Shown here: piece by piece, positions 19,113-27,289 of the stretch | Layout of the letters: the number at the start of each line of letters is the position of its first letter | Numbering within the stretch: position 1 is the first letter of the stretch | Assembly (NCBI RefSeq): GCF_900636475.1 | Contig: NZ_LR134283.1 | Location: 186,001-250,000, forward strand | Length of the DNA: 64,000 nucleotides | DNA from: Streptococcus anginosus | GTDB lineage: Bacteria; Bacillota; Bacilli; Lactobacillales; Streptococcaceae | Direction of reading: 5' to 3' | The notes under the pieces: model-generated | What the model saw: the letters and a program-made list of their open reading frames with translations, nothing else | Database searches by the model: none | Told to the model about the DNA's origin: nothing | Program-made: the position numbers and the translations under genes

Positions 19113-19175
19113 TTGACAATGATAATGTTATTTTTGACAAAAATAATTGTCAAAATGACACGAATGAGTTACAAT
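19113..19175 (+). promoter_or_regulatory. Promoter and repeated TTGACA/TGTCAA sites of the XRE regulator
   Basis: TTGTCA at 19147-19152 and TACAAT at 19170-19175 are 17 bp apart and form the likely promoter. TTGACA also occurs at 19113-19118 and 19134-19139, the latter forming an inverted repeat with TGTCAA at 19148-19153, and TGACA recurs at 19156-19160. The repeats probably form the operator for the adjacent regulator. Confidence 0.6.
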
Positions 19176-19197
19176 AGAGATGAAAGGAGAGGAGCAT

Positions 19198-19425
19198 ATG
19201 AAGCTGGAAAATCGATTAAAAGAACTTCGAGCGCGAGATAGGTTGAATCAAACAGAGTTGGCTAAAAAAGCAGGAGTTTCTCGACAAACCATCAGTTTGA
19301 TTGAGCGGGGAGAGTATGCTCCGTCTGTCATCATTGCCTTGAAGATTGCACATATTTTTGGTGAAAACGTAGAAAATGTATTTTATCTAAAGGAGAATAG
19401 CGATGAAAAAATGGATGAAAATTAG
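19198..19425 (+). CDS. XRE-family transcriptional regulator
   Basis: A 75-residue protein that is almost entirely one helix-turn-helix domain (MKLENRLKELRARDRLNQTELAKKAG, then VSRQTISLIERGEYAPS). It resembles the small YgzD/CopG-like Xre proteins that sit before membrane-protein genes in Firmicutes. The ATG at 19198 follows gagagga. The gene overlaps the next reading frame by 23 bp, so the two are translationally linked. Confidence 0.88.
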   Translation: MKLENRLKELRARDRLNQTELAKKAGVSRQTISLIERGEYAPSVIIALKIAHIFGENVENVFYLKENSDEKMDEN

Positions 19426-19928
19426 CGTTTTACTAGTAGTGAGTGTTTTGCTAGGAATTTTTGTAGCAAGTAGTTGGCTAGGAAATTTCCATTTTCCAAC
19501 TTTTTTAAATAGCATACTTTGGGGTTGGATGATTCGTGTGCTCAATCTGCTTTTATTCTGCATGACAATTTATTTACTACAGTCTAGTCGGACAATTCAA
19601 AGGCAGTCATATTCTATATGGACAATATTGTCTCCAAAAGACAATTGAGCAGGTTCGGCATTTTAAATTGCCAATCGTTACATTTCCTGAAGATGTTTTA
19701 GCCTTGATGAAGACCTATGATGAAGCAGAAAGAGAAGCACATTATGAGCAGAGCTTTAAGATTCTTTTTCAGTTAAATCAGTTCATTTTGCCAGCGTTCT
19801 ACATCCTCCTGTTTACTATTTCGCTTCTATTACGTGAAGTTCAATACCTTCCTATTGCAATCGTGGTCTTTATCCACCTCTACATCAATGTAGTAAATAT
19901 TTCTATGATAAAGAAATACTTTAAATAA
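19403..19928 (+). pseudogene. Small membrane protein gene split by a frameshift
   Basis: Two consecutive frames look like halves of one gene. The first (19403-19648) starts with a proper aaggag site and gives two hydrophobic segments (about residues 7-27 and 38-60). The second (from about 19566 in another frame, open to 19928) continues with an EQVRHFKLPIVTFPED segment, an acidic EAEREAHYEQ helix and two more hydrophobic segments. The second frame has no ribosome site at its first ATG (19668). Joined, they make a four-span protein of about 170 residues, similar in layout to membrane proteins (for example the DUF3169 type) paired with small XRE regulators. The family assignment is a guess; the frameshift is the likely fact. 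Confidence 0.6.
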
Positions 19929-20231
19929 GGCTGGTCAAAAAGTATCTCTGACTCTATCTCATTTAGTGATAAGCGAATAGCACAGTAGGTGATTGCTCAA
20001 AGCATTGCTTTGAGGTGGCGGATAGGGCTTGCGAAGCAAGTCTCAAACCTGTTCGCTTTTCAAGCTAGAAAGAACACTTTTGACGAAAATTCTGTTTTTT
20101 TTATCCACTGCCTCAACAGTCAGGGAGACTGTTGAGCAGTCTTGCAGGGAGGGAACTACGAACTTAAATTTTTCAAGATAAGTTCTGTCCCAATCTCATG
20201 AAACATAACTAGTTATACGAGGAGCATTTTA
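19929..20231. repeat. Structured intergenic repeat, copy A (reverse orientation)
   Basis: This 303-bp gene-free stretch holds several perfect hairpins: 19996-20003 with 20007-20014, 20028-20032 with 20036-20040, and ctcaacagtc with gactgttgag at about 20112-20136. Read on the minus strand from 20191 downward, it aligns with 24316-24470: AGAACT..TGAAAA..AGTTCGTAGT, then CTCCC, then CTCAACAGT..GTTGAGG, AAAACA..TTTTC.TCAAA and AAAG.GAAC occur in the same order and spacing. It is an intergenic repeat family member; no coding signal is seen. Confidence 0.75.
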
Positions 20232-20933
20232 ATGAAAAAATTAGCCCATCTTGGACTTGGAATTTTAAAATTATTGGGACTGATTGTGTTAGTCATGGCT
20301 ATCAATGGCATTCCTATGTTATTTCTAGCTAGAGGGCAAGATTTGCCCGTGTATATAGAAATTTTACTGGTGTTAGCCTACCTTGTGCTCATGTTTTTTG
20401 CTATCCGCACTTTATGGAGGAGATACCAGACACATGTTTCTGATGACGTGAAGAGCTTGTCTTTTTCATGGGGAGATTTTGGGAAAGCATTGTTGTTCTT
20501 TTTAGCGGCAAGAATAGTAGCAGTAGTTGGAACTTATCTAAATATCCTTTTAACAGGGCAAAGTACGACCAGTAATGATAGTGCTTTACAAAGTCTAGGA
20601 AAAATTATGTCTGTTGATCATATCTTTTTTGCTCTGCTATATGTGGTAACTGTTGCAGTAATAGCTCCAGTGATTGAAGAAATGGTGTTTCGCGGTTTTG
20701 CGACGATCTTTTTCTTTGAAAAAGATCAAAAAATAGTGGCAGCGCTCATAACATCTATCATTTTTGCACTTCCTCATATTTCAAAATGGACAGAATTTCC
20801 ATTATATTTTGCAATGGGATTAGTGCTTTATGCCGCATTTGCACGTCGGGGAAATCTGAAAGATTCAATCGCTGTACATATCTTAAACAATACACCAGCA
20901 GCTATAATCATGCTGATTGCGATGTTTCAATAG
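20232..20933 (+). CDS. CPBP-family intramembrane metalloprotease (Abi domain)
   Basis: A 233-residue protein with about seven hydrophobic segments and the CPBP/Abi signature: EEMVFRGF (paired glutamates and Arg, about residues 150-157), ALPHIS (second motif His, about 183) and HILNNT (third motif, about 217-222). Members are related to Rce1 prenyl-protein proteases and in Gram-positives are often linked to bacteriocin self-immunity. No bacteriocin genes are nearby. The ribosome site gaggagc precedes the start. Confidence 0.88.
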   Translation: MKKLAHLGLGILKLLGLIVLVMAINGIPMLFLARGQDLPVYIEILLVLAYLVLMFFAIRTLWRRYQTHVSDDVKSLSFSWGDFGKALLFFLAARIVAVVGTYLNILLTGQSTTSNDSALQSLGKIMSVDHIFFALLYVVTVAVIAPVIEEMVFRGFATIFFFEKDQKIVAALITSIIFALPHISKWTEFPLYFAMGLVLYAAFARRGNLKDSIAVHILNNTPAAIIMLIAMFQ

Positions 20934-20969
20934 TGGTTTAAAAATGGCAAATCATTCATAATTTAAAAT

Positions 20970-21026
20970 CAAAAACACGAAAGGAGTAGTACCACTTATT
21001 GTTGGTATGTCCCATTCGTGTTTTTG
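20970..21026. terminator. Bidirectional terminator between the CPBP and nrdF genes
   Basis: caaaaacacgaa at 20970-20981 pairs with ttcgtgtttttg at 21015-21026 around a 33-base loop that itself can fold (gtaccac with gttggtat). A/T runs flank both sides. Confidence 0.8.
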
Positions 21027-21059
21027 TGTTATTAGATGTTATTTTTGTTAATTGATATT

Positions 21060-22019
21060 TTATAACCCGTAATTATAATCATCATCTTGCATGGCTTCAA
21101 CTTCACCAAGAAGATAACCGTTTCCGACTTGAGAAAAGAAGTCATGGTTAGAGGTTCCAGTTGAAATACCATTCATGACAATCGGATTGACGTCATCAGC
21201 TGTATCAGGGAAAAGTGGGTCTTGACCAAGATTCATCAGAGCTTTATTAGCATTATACCGAAGGAAAGTTTTGACTTCTTCCGTCCATCCGACGCCGTCA
21301 TACAAAGTTTCTGTATAGCCTTCTTCGTTTTCATAGAGGGTGTAGAGCAGGTCGTACATCCACTCTCGGAAAGTTTCTTGTTCTTCTTCTGGCAATTCGT
21401 TAAAGCCTAATTGGAATTTATAACCGATATACGTTCCGTGGACAGATTCATCACGGATAATCAATTTGATGATTTCAGCTACATTGGCCAACTTGTTATT
21501 TCCAAGATAGTAGAGCGGAGTAAAGAAACCAGAGTAGAAGAGGAAGGTTTCCAGAAAGACACTGGCAACCTTCTTTTCAAGAACATTTCCATTGAGGTAA
21601 ATCTCATTGATAATTTCAGCTTTCTTTTGCAAATAAGGATTTGTATTGGTCCATTCAAAAATTTCGTCAATTTCTGATTTCGTGTTAAGGGTTGAGAAAA
21701 TAGATGAATACGACTTAGCGTGAACAGACTCCATGAATTGGATGTTATTCAACACAGCCTCTTCATGGGGTGTGCGAATATCTCCTCGGATAGCTTCGAC
21801 ACCTGATTGGGATTGCATCGTATCCAATAATGTTAATCCGCCGAAGACCTTACCAACAAGGTCTTTTTCTTCAAGTGATAATTTTCTCCAGTCGTCCAAA
21901 TCGTTGGAGAGGGGGATTCGTGTATCGAGCCAGAACTGCTCGGTCAGTTTTTCCCAAGTAGATTTGTCAATGACATCTTCAATGGCATTCCAGTTTATGG
22001 CTTTATAATAGGTTTTCAT
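21060..22019 (-). CDS. nrdF: Class Ib ribonucleotide reductase beta subunit NrdF
   Basis: A 319-residue NrdF, full length. Metal ligands appear in the ESVHAKSYS (about residue 97) and RDESVHGTY (about 188) motifs. It carries the dimanganese or diiron tyrosyl radical that starts ribonucleotide reduction in NrdE. It lies 90 bp downstream of nrdE on the same strand. nrdI is not seen in this window and should be elsewhere in the genome. Confidence 0.96.
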   Translation of the reverse strand: MKTYYKAINWNAIEDVIDKSTWEKLTEQFWLDTRIPLSNDLDDWRKLSLEEKDLVGKVFGGLTLLDTMQSQSGVEAIRGDIRTPHEEAVLNNIQFMESVHAKSYSSIFSTLNTKSEIDEIFEWTNTNPYLQKKAEIINEIYLNGNVLEKKVASVFLETFLFYSGFFTPLYYLGNNKLANVAEIIKLIIRDESVHGTYIGYKFQLGFNELPEEEQETFREWMYDLLYTLYENEEGYTETLYDGVGWTEEVKTFLRYNANKALMNLGQDPLFPDTADDVNPIVMNGISTGTSNHDFFSQVGNGYLLGEVEAMQDDDYNYGL

Positions 22020-22109
22020 GTTGATTACTTTCTTTTATTCCAGTTGATTCTTATTGTTTACAGATAGTTTAAATTTGTTCTGAAAGGCTTTTAGAAATTT
22101 TAATTCTCG

Positions 22110-24269
22110 TTAAATCACGCAGCTCTCACACTGGTTGGCTCCAACTTCGCCGCCGTCATCTGTAAAGGTACGGACATAATAGATTGATTTGATGCCCTTG
22201 TTAAAGGCATAGTTGCGCAGGATAGACAGGTCGCGTGTCGTTTGTTTGCATTCGGTTTTCCATTCGTAGAGTCCTTGTGGAATGTCGCTGCGCATAAAGA
22301 GGGTCAGAGATAACCCTTGATCTACGTGCTCAGTAGCTGCTGCATAAACGTCAATGACTTTACGCATATCCATGTCGTAAGCGCTAGTATAGTAAGGAAT
22401 AGTCTCAGTTGACAGTCCTGCTGCTGGGTAGTAGATTTTTCCGATTTTCTTTTCTTGGCGTTCTTCAATGCGTTGTGTAATTGGGTGGATAGAAGCAGAG
22501 ACATCATTGATATAGCTGATAGAACCATTCGGCGCAACAGCTAAGCGATTTTGGTGATAAAGACCGTCTGTCATGACTTTCTCGCGTAGCTCAGTCCAAT
22601 CTTTTGCAGAAGGAATAAAGATATTTTCAAAGAGTTTTTTCACTCGGTCAGATTTTGGTACAAATTCACCAGTCACATATTTGTCAAAGTATGAACCATT
22701 TGCATAATCAGACTTTTCAAAGTTATGGAAAACCACCCCACGCTCGCGGGCAATATTATTGGATTCAACAAGTGTCCAATAATTCATGAGCATAAAGTAA
22801 ATGCTGGTAAACTCAACAGACTCAGCTGAACCGTATGCAATCAATTGTTGAGCCAGATAGCTGTGCAAGCCCATGGCACCTAGCCCAAAAGTGTGAGCTA
22901 AGCTGTTGCCGTGGTCAATAGTCGGAACAGCTTTGATGTGAGAACTGTCTGTAACAAATGTCAGCGCACGCGTCATGGTACGGATAGACTTACCAAAATC
23001 TGGCGAAGTCATCATATTAACCACATTGGTAGACCCGAGATTGCAAGAAACATCTGTTCCTAAACGAACGAATTCTTGAGCGTCATTCAAGAGACTTGGT
23101 TCTTGGACTTGCAGGATTTCGGAGCAGAGATTGCTCATGATAATCTTGCCGTCTACTGGATTCGCGCGATTAGCAGTATCGATATTAACTACATAAGGAT
23201 ACCCAGATTCCTGCTGCAACTTGGAAATTTCAGTTTCTAAATCACGAGCTTTAATCTTCGTTTTATTAATCTTAGGATTGGCAACCAATTCGTCATATTT
23301 TTCGGTAATGTCAATGTAGGCAAATGGAACGCCATATTCCCGTTCGATAGAATAAGGGCTAAAGAGATACATATCTTCGTTCTTCCGAGCTAATTCGTAG
23401 AATTTATCTGGAATGACAACACCCAAAGAAAGAGTTTTTACCCGTACTTTTTCATCAGCATTCTCTTTCTTAGTTGAAAGAAAAGCGATAATATCTGGGT
23501 GAAAAACGTTGAGATAAACAACACCGGCTCCCTGACGTTGACCTAATTGATTAGAGTATGAAAAGCTGTCTTCAAAGAGCTTCATAACTGGTACTACACC
23601 AGAAGCAGCCCCTTCATAACCTTTGATAGGGGCACCCGCTTCCCGCAGGTTACTGAGGGAAATTCCAACGCCACCGCCAATCCGAGATAATTGCAGAGCT
23701 GAATTGATAGAACGACCGATTGAATTCATATCATCAGTGACTTGAATCAAGAAACAAGAAACTAATTCACCACGCCTAGCACGTCCGGCATTCAAGAAAC
23801 TTGGAGTGGCAGGCTGATACCGTTGGTGAATGATTTCATTGGCAATATCTTTGGCAATTGCTTTATCACCGTCGGCAAAATAGAGTGCGTTGAACAGAAC
23901 GCGGTCTTCCATGCTTTCAAGGTAATATTCACCGTCATTTGTTTTGAGAGCATATTGATTATAGAATTTATATGCTGCCATGAAAGATTTGAAATGGAAA
24001 TCTTGATCATGAATGAAGGTAGCTAGCTCTTCGATGTATTCAGGTGAATAAAGCTGGATGAATTCTTTTTCTAAATAGTTTTCTTGGATTAAATAGTGAA
24101 TTTTTTCTGTGATAGAAGAGAATTTTTTCGTATTTGGTTCAACATTTTCTTTAAAGAATGCTTCTAAGGCTTCCTTATCTTTGTGAAGCATAATTTGTCC
24201 GTTGATTGGACGGTTGATTTCATTATTGAGACGGAAATATGTCACATCTTCTAATTGTTTGAGTCCCAT
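22110..24269 (-). CDS. nrdE: Class Ib ribonucleotide reductase alpha subunit NrdE
   Basis: A 719-residue catalytic subunit. It contains the SCFLIQVTDDMNSIG region, NLCSEI with the active-site Cys, and the C-terminal ANQCESCVI tail whose CxxC pair is reduced by NrdH. It lacks the ATP-cone allosteric domain, as expected for class Ib. It converts NDPs to dNDPs. Between nrdH and nrdE is a 255-bp gap containing a repeat element, unusual for this operon. Confidence 0.97.
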   Translation of the reverse strand: MGLKQLEDVTYFRLNNEINRPINGQIMLHKDKEALEAFFKENVEPNTKKFSSITEKIHYLIQENYLEKEFIQLYSPEYIEELATFIHDQDFHFKSFMAAYKFYNQYALKTNDGEYYLESMEDRVLFNALYFADGDKAIAKDIANEIIHQRYQPATPSFLNAGRARRGELVSCFLIQVTDDMNSIGRSINSALQLSRIGGGVGISLSNLREAGAPIKGYEGAASGVVPVMKLFEDSFSYSNQLGQRQGAGVVYLNVFHPDIIAFLSTKKENADEKVRVKTLSLGVVIPDKFYELARKNEDMYLFSPYSIEREYGVPFAYIDITEKYDELVANPKINKTKIKARDLETEISKLQQESGYPYVVNIDTANRANPVDGKIIMSNLCSEILQVQEPSLLNDAQEFVRLGTDVSCNLGSTNVVNMMTSPDFGKSIRTMTRALTFVTDSSHIKAVPTIDHGNSLAHTFGLGAMGLHSYLAQQLIAYGSAESVEFTSIYFMLMNYWTLVESNNIARERGVVFHNFEKSDYANGSYFDKYVTGEFVPKSDRVKKLFENIFIPSAKDWTELREKVMTDGLYHQNRLAVAPNGSISYINDVSASIHPITQRIEERQEKKIGKIYYPAAGLSTETIPYYTSAYDMDMRKVIDVYAAATEHVDQGLSLTLFMRSDIPQGLYEWKTECKQTTRDLSILRNYAFNKGIKSIYYVRTFTDDGGEVGANQCESCVI

Positions 24270-24315
24270 AGTATTCCTTTTCTAAATGTTAGGTTTGATA
24301 TTTGGCAAAAGAAAG

Positions 24316-24470
24316 AGGGGTGGGCAAGAACTAAAAATTGAAAATTTTAGTTCGTAGTCTCCCCCCACAAAATTACTCAACAGTTTTGAAAGTTGTTGAG
24401 GTGGTGAACGAAGAAAACAAAGTTTTCATCAAAGGTACTCTTCCGAGTATAAAAAGTGAACGGAGAAGGT
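24316..24470 (+). repeat. Structured intergenic repeat, copy B, between nrdH and nrdE
   Basis: The gap 24270-24524 carries two hairpins on the plus strand: gaactaaaa with ttttagttc at 24328-24353, and CTCAACA (24376-24382) with TGTTGAG (24394-24400). The stretch is recognisably the same family as copy A at 20.0-20.2 kb but in opposite orientation relative to the map. Because it lies inside the nrdH-nrdE transcript it will be transcribed as RNA structure. A short open frame here (24338-24523) lacks a ribosome site and is not taken as a gene. Confidence 0.72.
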
Positions 24471-24524
24471 CTTGTCTAGTTATCGCAGTTTTAACCATTT
24501 CTCCCATTAGGTACATGTCATAAA

Positions 24525-24743
24525 TTATGATAATTTTTTTAATTTACCAGGTTGAAAACCGGAAAATGCTTCCGTTGGAGTTTGAACGACTGGAGCAGCA
24601 TTAAAGCCTAAGCTTTTCACATGATCGATGTATTCAGGCTGTTCGTCCAAATTGATTTCACGATATTCTACATGGTTAGTGTCTAAGAAGCGTTTTGTCA
24701 TTTTGCATTGAACGCAATTATTTTTTGAATAAATAGTTACCAT
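24525..24743 (-). CDS. nrdH: Glutaredoxin-like protein NrdH
   Basis: A 72-residue redoxin starting MVTIYSKNNCVQCKMTKRFL; Cys10 and Cys13 form the CVQC active site. The SGFQPGKL end is the NrdH hallmark. It is the electron donor to NrdE, reduced by thioredoxin reductase. It is the first gene of nrdHEF and has the operon promoter and NrdR-like boxes upstream. Confidence 0.95.
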   Translation of the reverse strand: MVTIYSKNNCVQCKMTKRFLDTNHVEYREINLDEQPEYIDHVKSLGFNAAPVVQTPTEAFSGFQPGKLKKLS

Positions 24744-24780
24744 AATGAACTCCTAATTTCTTTAAATTCAGTATGGAATT

Positions 24781-24809
24781 AGTATATCCAAAGCAGGGAA
24801 TTTTGTCAA
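24781..24809 (-). promoter_or_regulatory. Promoter of nrdHEF
   Basis: On the minus strand TTGACA (24809-24804) and TATACT (24786-24781) are exactly 17 bp apart, 37 bp before the nrdH start. Confidence 0.85.
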
Positions 24810-24818
24810 CTATTATGT

Positions 24819-24874
24819 TCTAAATATTGTGTTTTGTTTTGGGGTTTTAAATACCATGATACTAGATATAGTGT
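24819..24874 (-). promoter_or_regulatory. Pair of NrdR-like boxes upstream of nrdHEF
   Basis: On the minus strand ACACTATATCTAGT (24874-24861) and ACACAATATTTAGA (24832-24819) both resemble the NrdR box ACACWATATWTAG. The first is nearly perfect. Their starts are 42 bp apart, about four helical turns, and the nearer one ends 9 bp upstream of the -35. The rest of 24744-25140 holds the ptsH promoter and no gene. Confidence 0.75.
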
Positions 24875-25049
24875 TTTCTTGGAAAAAGAAAAAGATAGAA
24901 TGAACTCCTGTTTTGGGCTTCGTTAGACTAAGCTTTCCTTAGGGAACAATGGATTAAAAATGTGTCAATCAATTGGATAGTGAAAATCTCGTTTTAATGA
25001 AATTTCAGTAATTCTCATAAAAAAGACTTGCTGAATACACATAAAATTC

Positions 25050-25078
25050 TTGAAAAAATTTTACAAAGATGTTATAAT
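25050..25078 (+). promoter_or_regulatory. Promoter of ptsHI
   Basis: TTGAAA at 25050-25055 and TATAAT at 25073-25078 with a 17-bp spacer. The 60-nt leader ends in the ribosome site aaaggagag. Confidence 0.8.
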
Positions 25079-25140
25079 TTAGAATTGTAAGGGTTATCAC
25101 ATGAGACCCCAAAAAGATTACATTAAAGGAGAGTCAAACT

Positions 25141-25404
25141 ATGGCTTCTAAAGATTTCCACATTGTGGCAGAAACAGGTATTCACGCACGTCCAGCAACT
25201 TTGTTAGTTCAAACTGCTAGCAAATTTGCTTCAGATATTACTCTTGAATACAAAGGTAAATCAGTAAACCTTAAATCAATCATGGGTGTTATGAGCCTTG
25301 GTGTTGGTCAAGGGGCTGATGTAACAATTACTGCAGAAGGTGCAGACGCTGATGATGCAATTGTAGCAATCGCAGAAACAATGACAAAAGAAGGATTGGC
25401 TTAA
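25141..25404 (+). CDS. ptsH: Phosphocarrier protein HPr
   Basis: An 87-residue HPr. His15 in GIHARPA is phosphorylated by enzyme I, and Ser46 in LKSIMGV is the regulatory site for HPr kinase that makes HPr a CcpA co-repressor. It serves all PTS permeases in this window (the galactitol-type, lac and cellobiose-type systems). ptsI starts 1 bp after its stop codon. Confidence 0.98.
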   Translation: MASKDFHIVAETGIHARPATLLVQTASKFASDITLEYKGKSVNLKSIMGVMSLGVGQGADVTITAEGADADDAIVAIAETMTKEGLA

Positions 25405-25405
25405 C

Positions 25406-27139
25406 ATGACAGAAATGCTAAAAGGAATTGCAGCATCTGACGGTGTTGCTGTTGCTAAGGCATATCTACTCGTTCAACCGGATTTATCATTTGAGACTGC
25501 TTCAGTCGAAGATACAAATGCAGAAGAGGCTCGTTTGGATGTAGCTCTTGAAGCTTCACAGAACGAGCTTTCTGTTATCCGTGAGAAAGCAGTAGAAAGC
25601 CTTGGAGAAGAAGCAGCTCAAGTATTTGATGCTCACTTAATGGTACTTTCTGATCCAGAAATGATTGGTCAGATTAAAGAAACAATTCGTGCAAAAAAAG
25701 TGAATGCTGAAGCAGGTCTGAAAGAAGTAACAGACATGTTCATCACTCTCTTTGAAAATATGGAAGATAATCCATACATGCAAGAACGTGCGGCAGATAT
25801 TCGCGACGTGACCAAACGTGTGTTGGCTCACTTGCTTGGTGTACGCTTGCCAAACCCTGCTATGATTAATGAAGAAGTAGTTGTGATTGCCCATGACTTG
25901 ACTCCTTCTGATACCGCTCAATTAGATAAAAACTTTGTTAAAGCTTTTGTAACCAATATTGGTGGACGTACAAGTCACTCAGCTATTATGGCTCGTACTC
26001 TTGAAATTGCTGCGGTTCTTGGAACAAATAACATTACCGAATTAGTAAAAGACGGTGATACAGTTGCCGTGAATGGAATTACTGGTGAGGTTATTATCAA
26101 TCCAACAGAAGAACAAGTTGCAACCTTTAAAGCAGCGGGTGAAGCCTATGCAAAACAAAAAGCTGAATGGGATTTGCTGAAAGATGCTGAAACAGTAACA
26201 GCTGACGGAAAACATTTTGAACTGGCTGCAAATATCGGTACACCTAAAGATGTCGAAGGTGTGAATGCAAATGGCGCAGAAGCTGTCGGGCTTTACCGTA
26301 CTGAGTTTCTTTATATGGATTCGCAAGATTTCCCAACAGAAGATGAGCAGTATGAAGCTTATAAAGCTGTACTTGAAGGGATGAATGGCAAACCAGTTGT
26401 TGTCCGTACAATGGACATCGGTGGAGACAAAGAACTTCCTTACTTTGATTTGCCAAAAGAAATGAATCCGTTTCTTGGATTCCGTGCTCTTCGTATTTCT
26501 ATTTCTGAAACAGGAAATGCAATGTTCCGCACACAATTACGTGCACTTTTGCGTGCATCTGTGCATGGACAATTGCGTATCATGTTCCCAATGGTTGCTT
26601 TGTTGACTGAATTCCGTGCTGCAAAAGGCATTTTGGAAGAAGAAAAATCTAAATTGCTTGCAGAGGGTGTGGCAGTTGCGGACAATATTCAAGTTGGTAT
26701 CATGATTGAAATTCCAGCGGCAGCAATGCTTGCTGACCAATTTGCAAAAGAAGTTGACTTCTTCTCAATTGGTACCAATGACTTGATTCAATACACAATG
26801 GCTGCTGACCGTATGAATGAACAAGTTTCTTACCTTTATCAACCATACAACCCATCTATCTTACGTTTAGTGGATCGAGTGGTCAAAGCTGCTCATGCTG
26901 AAGGCAAGTGGGCTGGTATGTGTGGTGAAATGGCGGGTGATCAAACTGCTGTTCCACTTCTAGTTGGTATTGGTCTGGATGAGTTTTCAATGAGTGCTAC
27001 ATCTGTTCTTCGTACACGTAGCTTGATGAAGAAATTGGATACGAAGAAGATGCAAGAACTCGCTCAACGTGCTCTTACAGAATGTGCAACGATGGAAGAA
27101 GTTCTTGAACTTGAAAAAGAATATCTTGATTTTGAATAA
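25406..27139 (+). CDS. ptsI: PTS enzyme I (phosphoenolpyruvate-protein phosphotransferase)
   Basis: A 577-residue enzyme I, standard length. The phosphohistidine is in [12 protein letters not shown] (His at about residue 191), and the PEP-binding domain has the [13 protein letters not shown] [10 protein letters not shown] and the GTNDLIQY and MCGEMAG motifs. It transfers phosphate from PEP to HPr. The start overlaps the ptsH end region closely, indicating translational coupling. Confidence 0.98.
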   Translation: MTEMLKGIAASDGVAVAKAYLLVQPDLSFETASVEDTNAEEARLDVALEASQNELSVIREKAVESLGEEAAQVFDAHLMVLSDPEMIGQIKETIRAKKVNAEAGLKEVTDMFITLFENMEDNPYMQERAADIRDVTKRVLAHLLGVRLPNPAMINEEVVVIAHDLTPSDTAQLDKNFVKAFVTNIGGRTSHSAIMARTLEIAAVLGTNNITELVKDGDTVAVNGITGEVIINPTEEQVATFKAAGEAYAKQKAEWDLLKDAETVTADGKHFELAANIGTPKDVEGVNANGAEAVGLYRTEFLYMDSQDFPTEDEQYEAYKAVLEGMNGKPVVVRTMDIGGDKELPYFDLPKEMNPFLGFRALRISISETGNAMFRTQLRALLRASVHGQLRIMFPMVALLTEFRAAKGILEEEKSKLLAEGVAVADNIQVGIMIEIPAAAMLADQFAKEVDFFSIGTNDLIQYTMAADRMNEQVSYLYQPYNPSILRLVDRVVKAAHAEGKWAGMCGEMAGDQTAVPLLVGIGLDEFSMSATSVLRTRSLMKKLDTKKMQELAQRALTECATMEEVLELEKEYLDFE

Positions 27140-27190
27140 TATCGAAACGAAGACCATTGTCAATTAAGACAATTGAAATCTCAGTTATTG

Positions 27191-27218
27191 AAAGAGGGCG
27201 TTGTTGTCCTCTTTTTTA
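27191..27218 (+). terminator. Terminator of ptsHI
   Basis: AAAGAGG at 27191-27197 pairs with CCTCTTT at 27208-27214 and runs into further T residues. A smaller stem (ttgtc/gacaa) lies just before it. Confidence 0.85.
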
Positions 27219-27273
27219 TATTGCAGATAATTTAGGTTTTCCATGCTCCTTTTTACTTCCTTTTGCTCATTTT

Positions 27274-27282
27274 TGCTATAAT
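27274..27282 (+). promoter_or_regulatory. Extended -10 promoter abutting uvrC
   Basis: TGCTATAAT ends at 27282, only 7 nt before the uvrC ATG at 27290, and no Shine-Dalgarno-like sequence lies between. The predicted transcript would begin at or next to the start codon. Confidence 0.5.
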
Positions 27283-27289
27283 GATAATT

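Noticed and set aside
19032..19241. 69-residue ORF upstream of the XRE gene
   Set aside because: It starts in the terminator and runs through the promoter and operator of the XRE gene in another frame.
24338..24523. 61-residue ORF between nrdH and nrdE
   Set aside because: It lies in the repeat copy B, lacks a start signal and the protein has no recognisable features.
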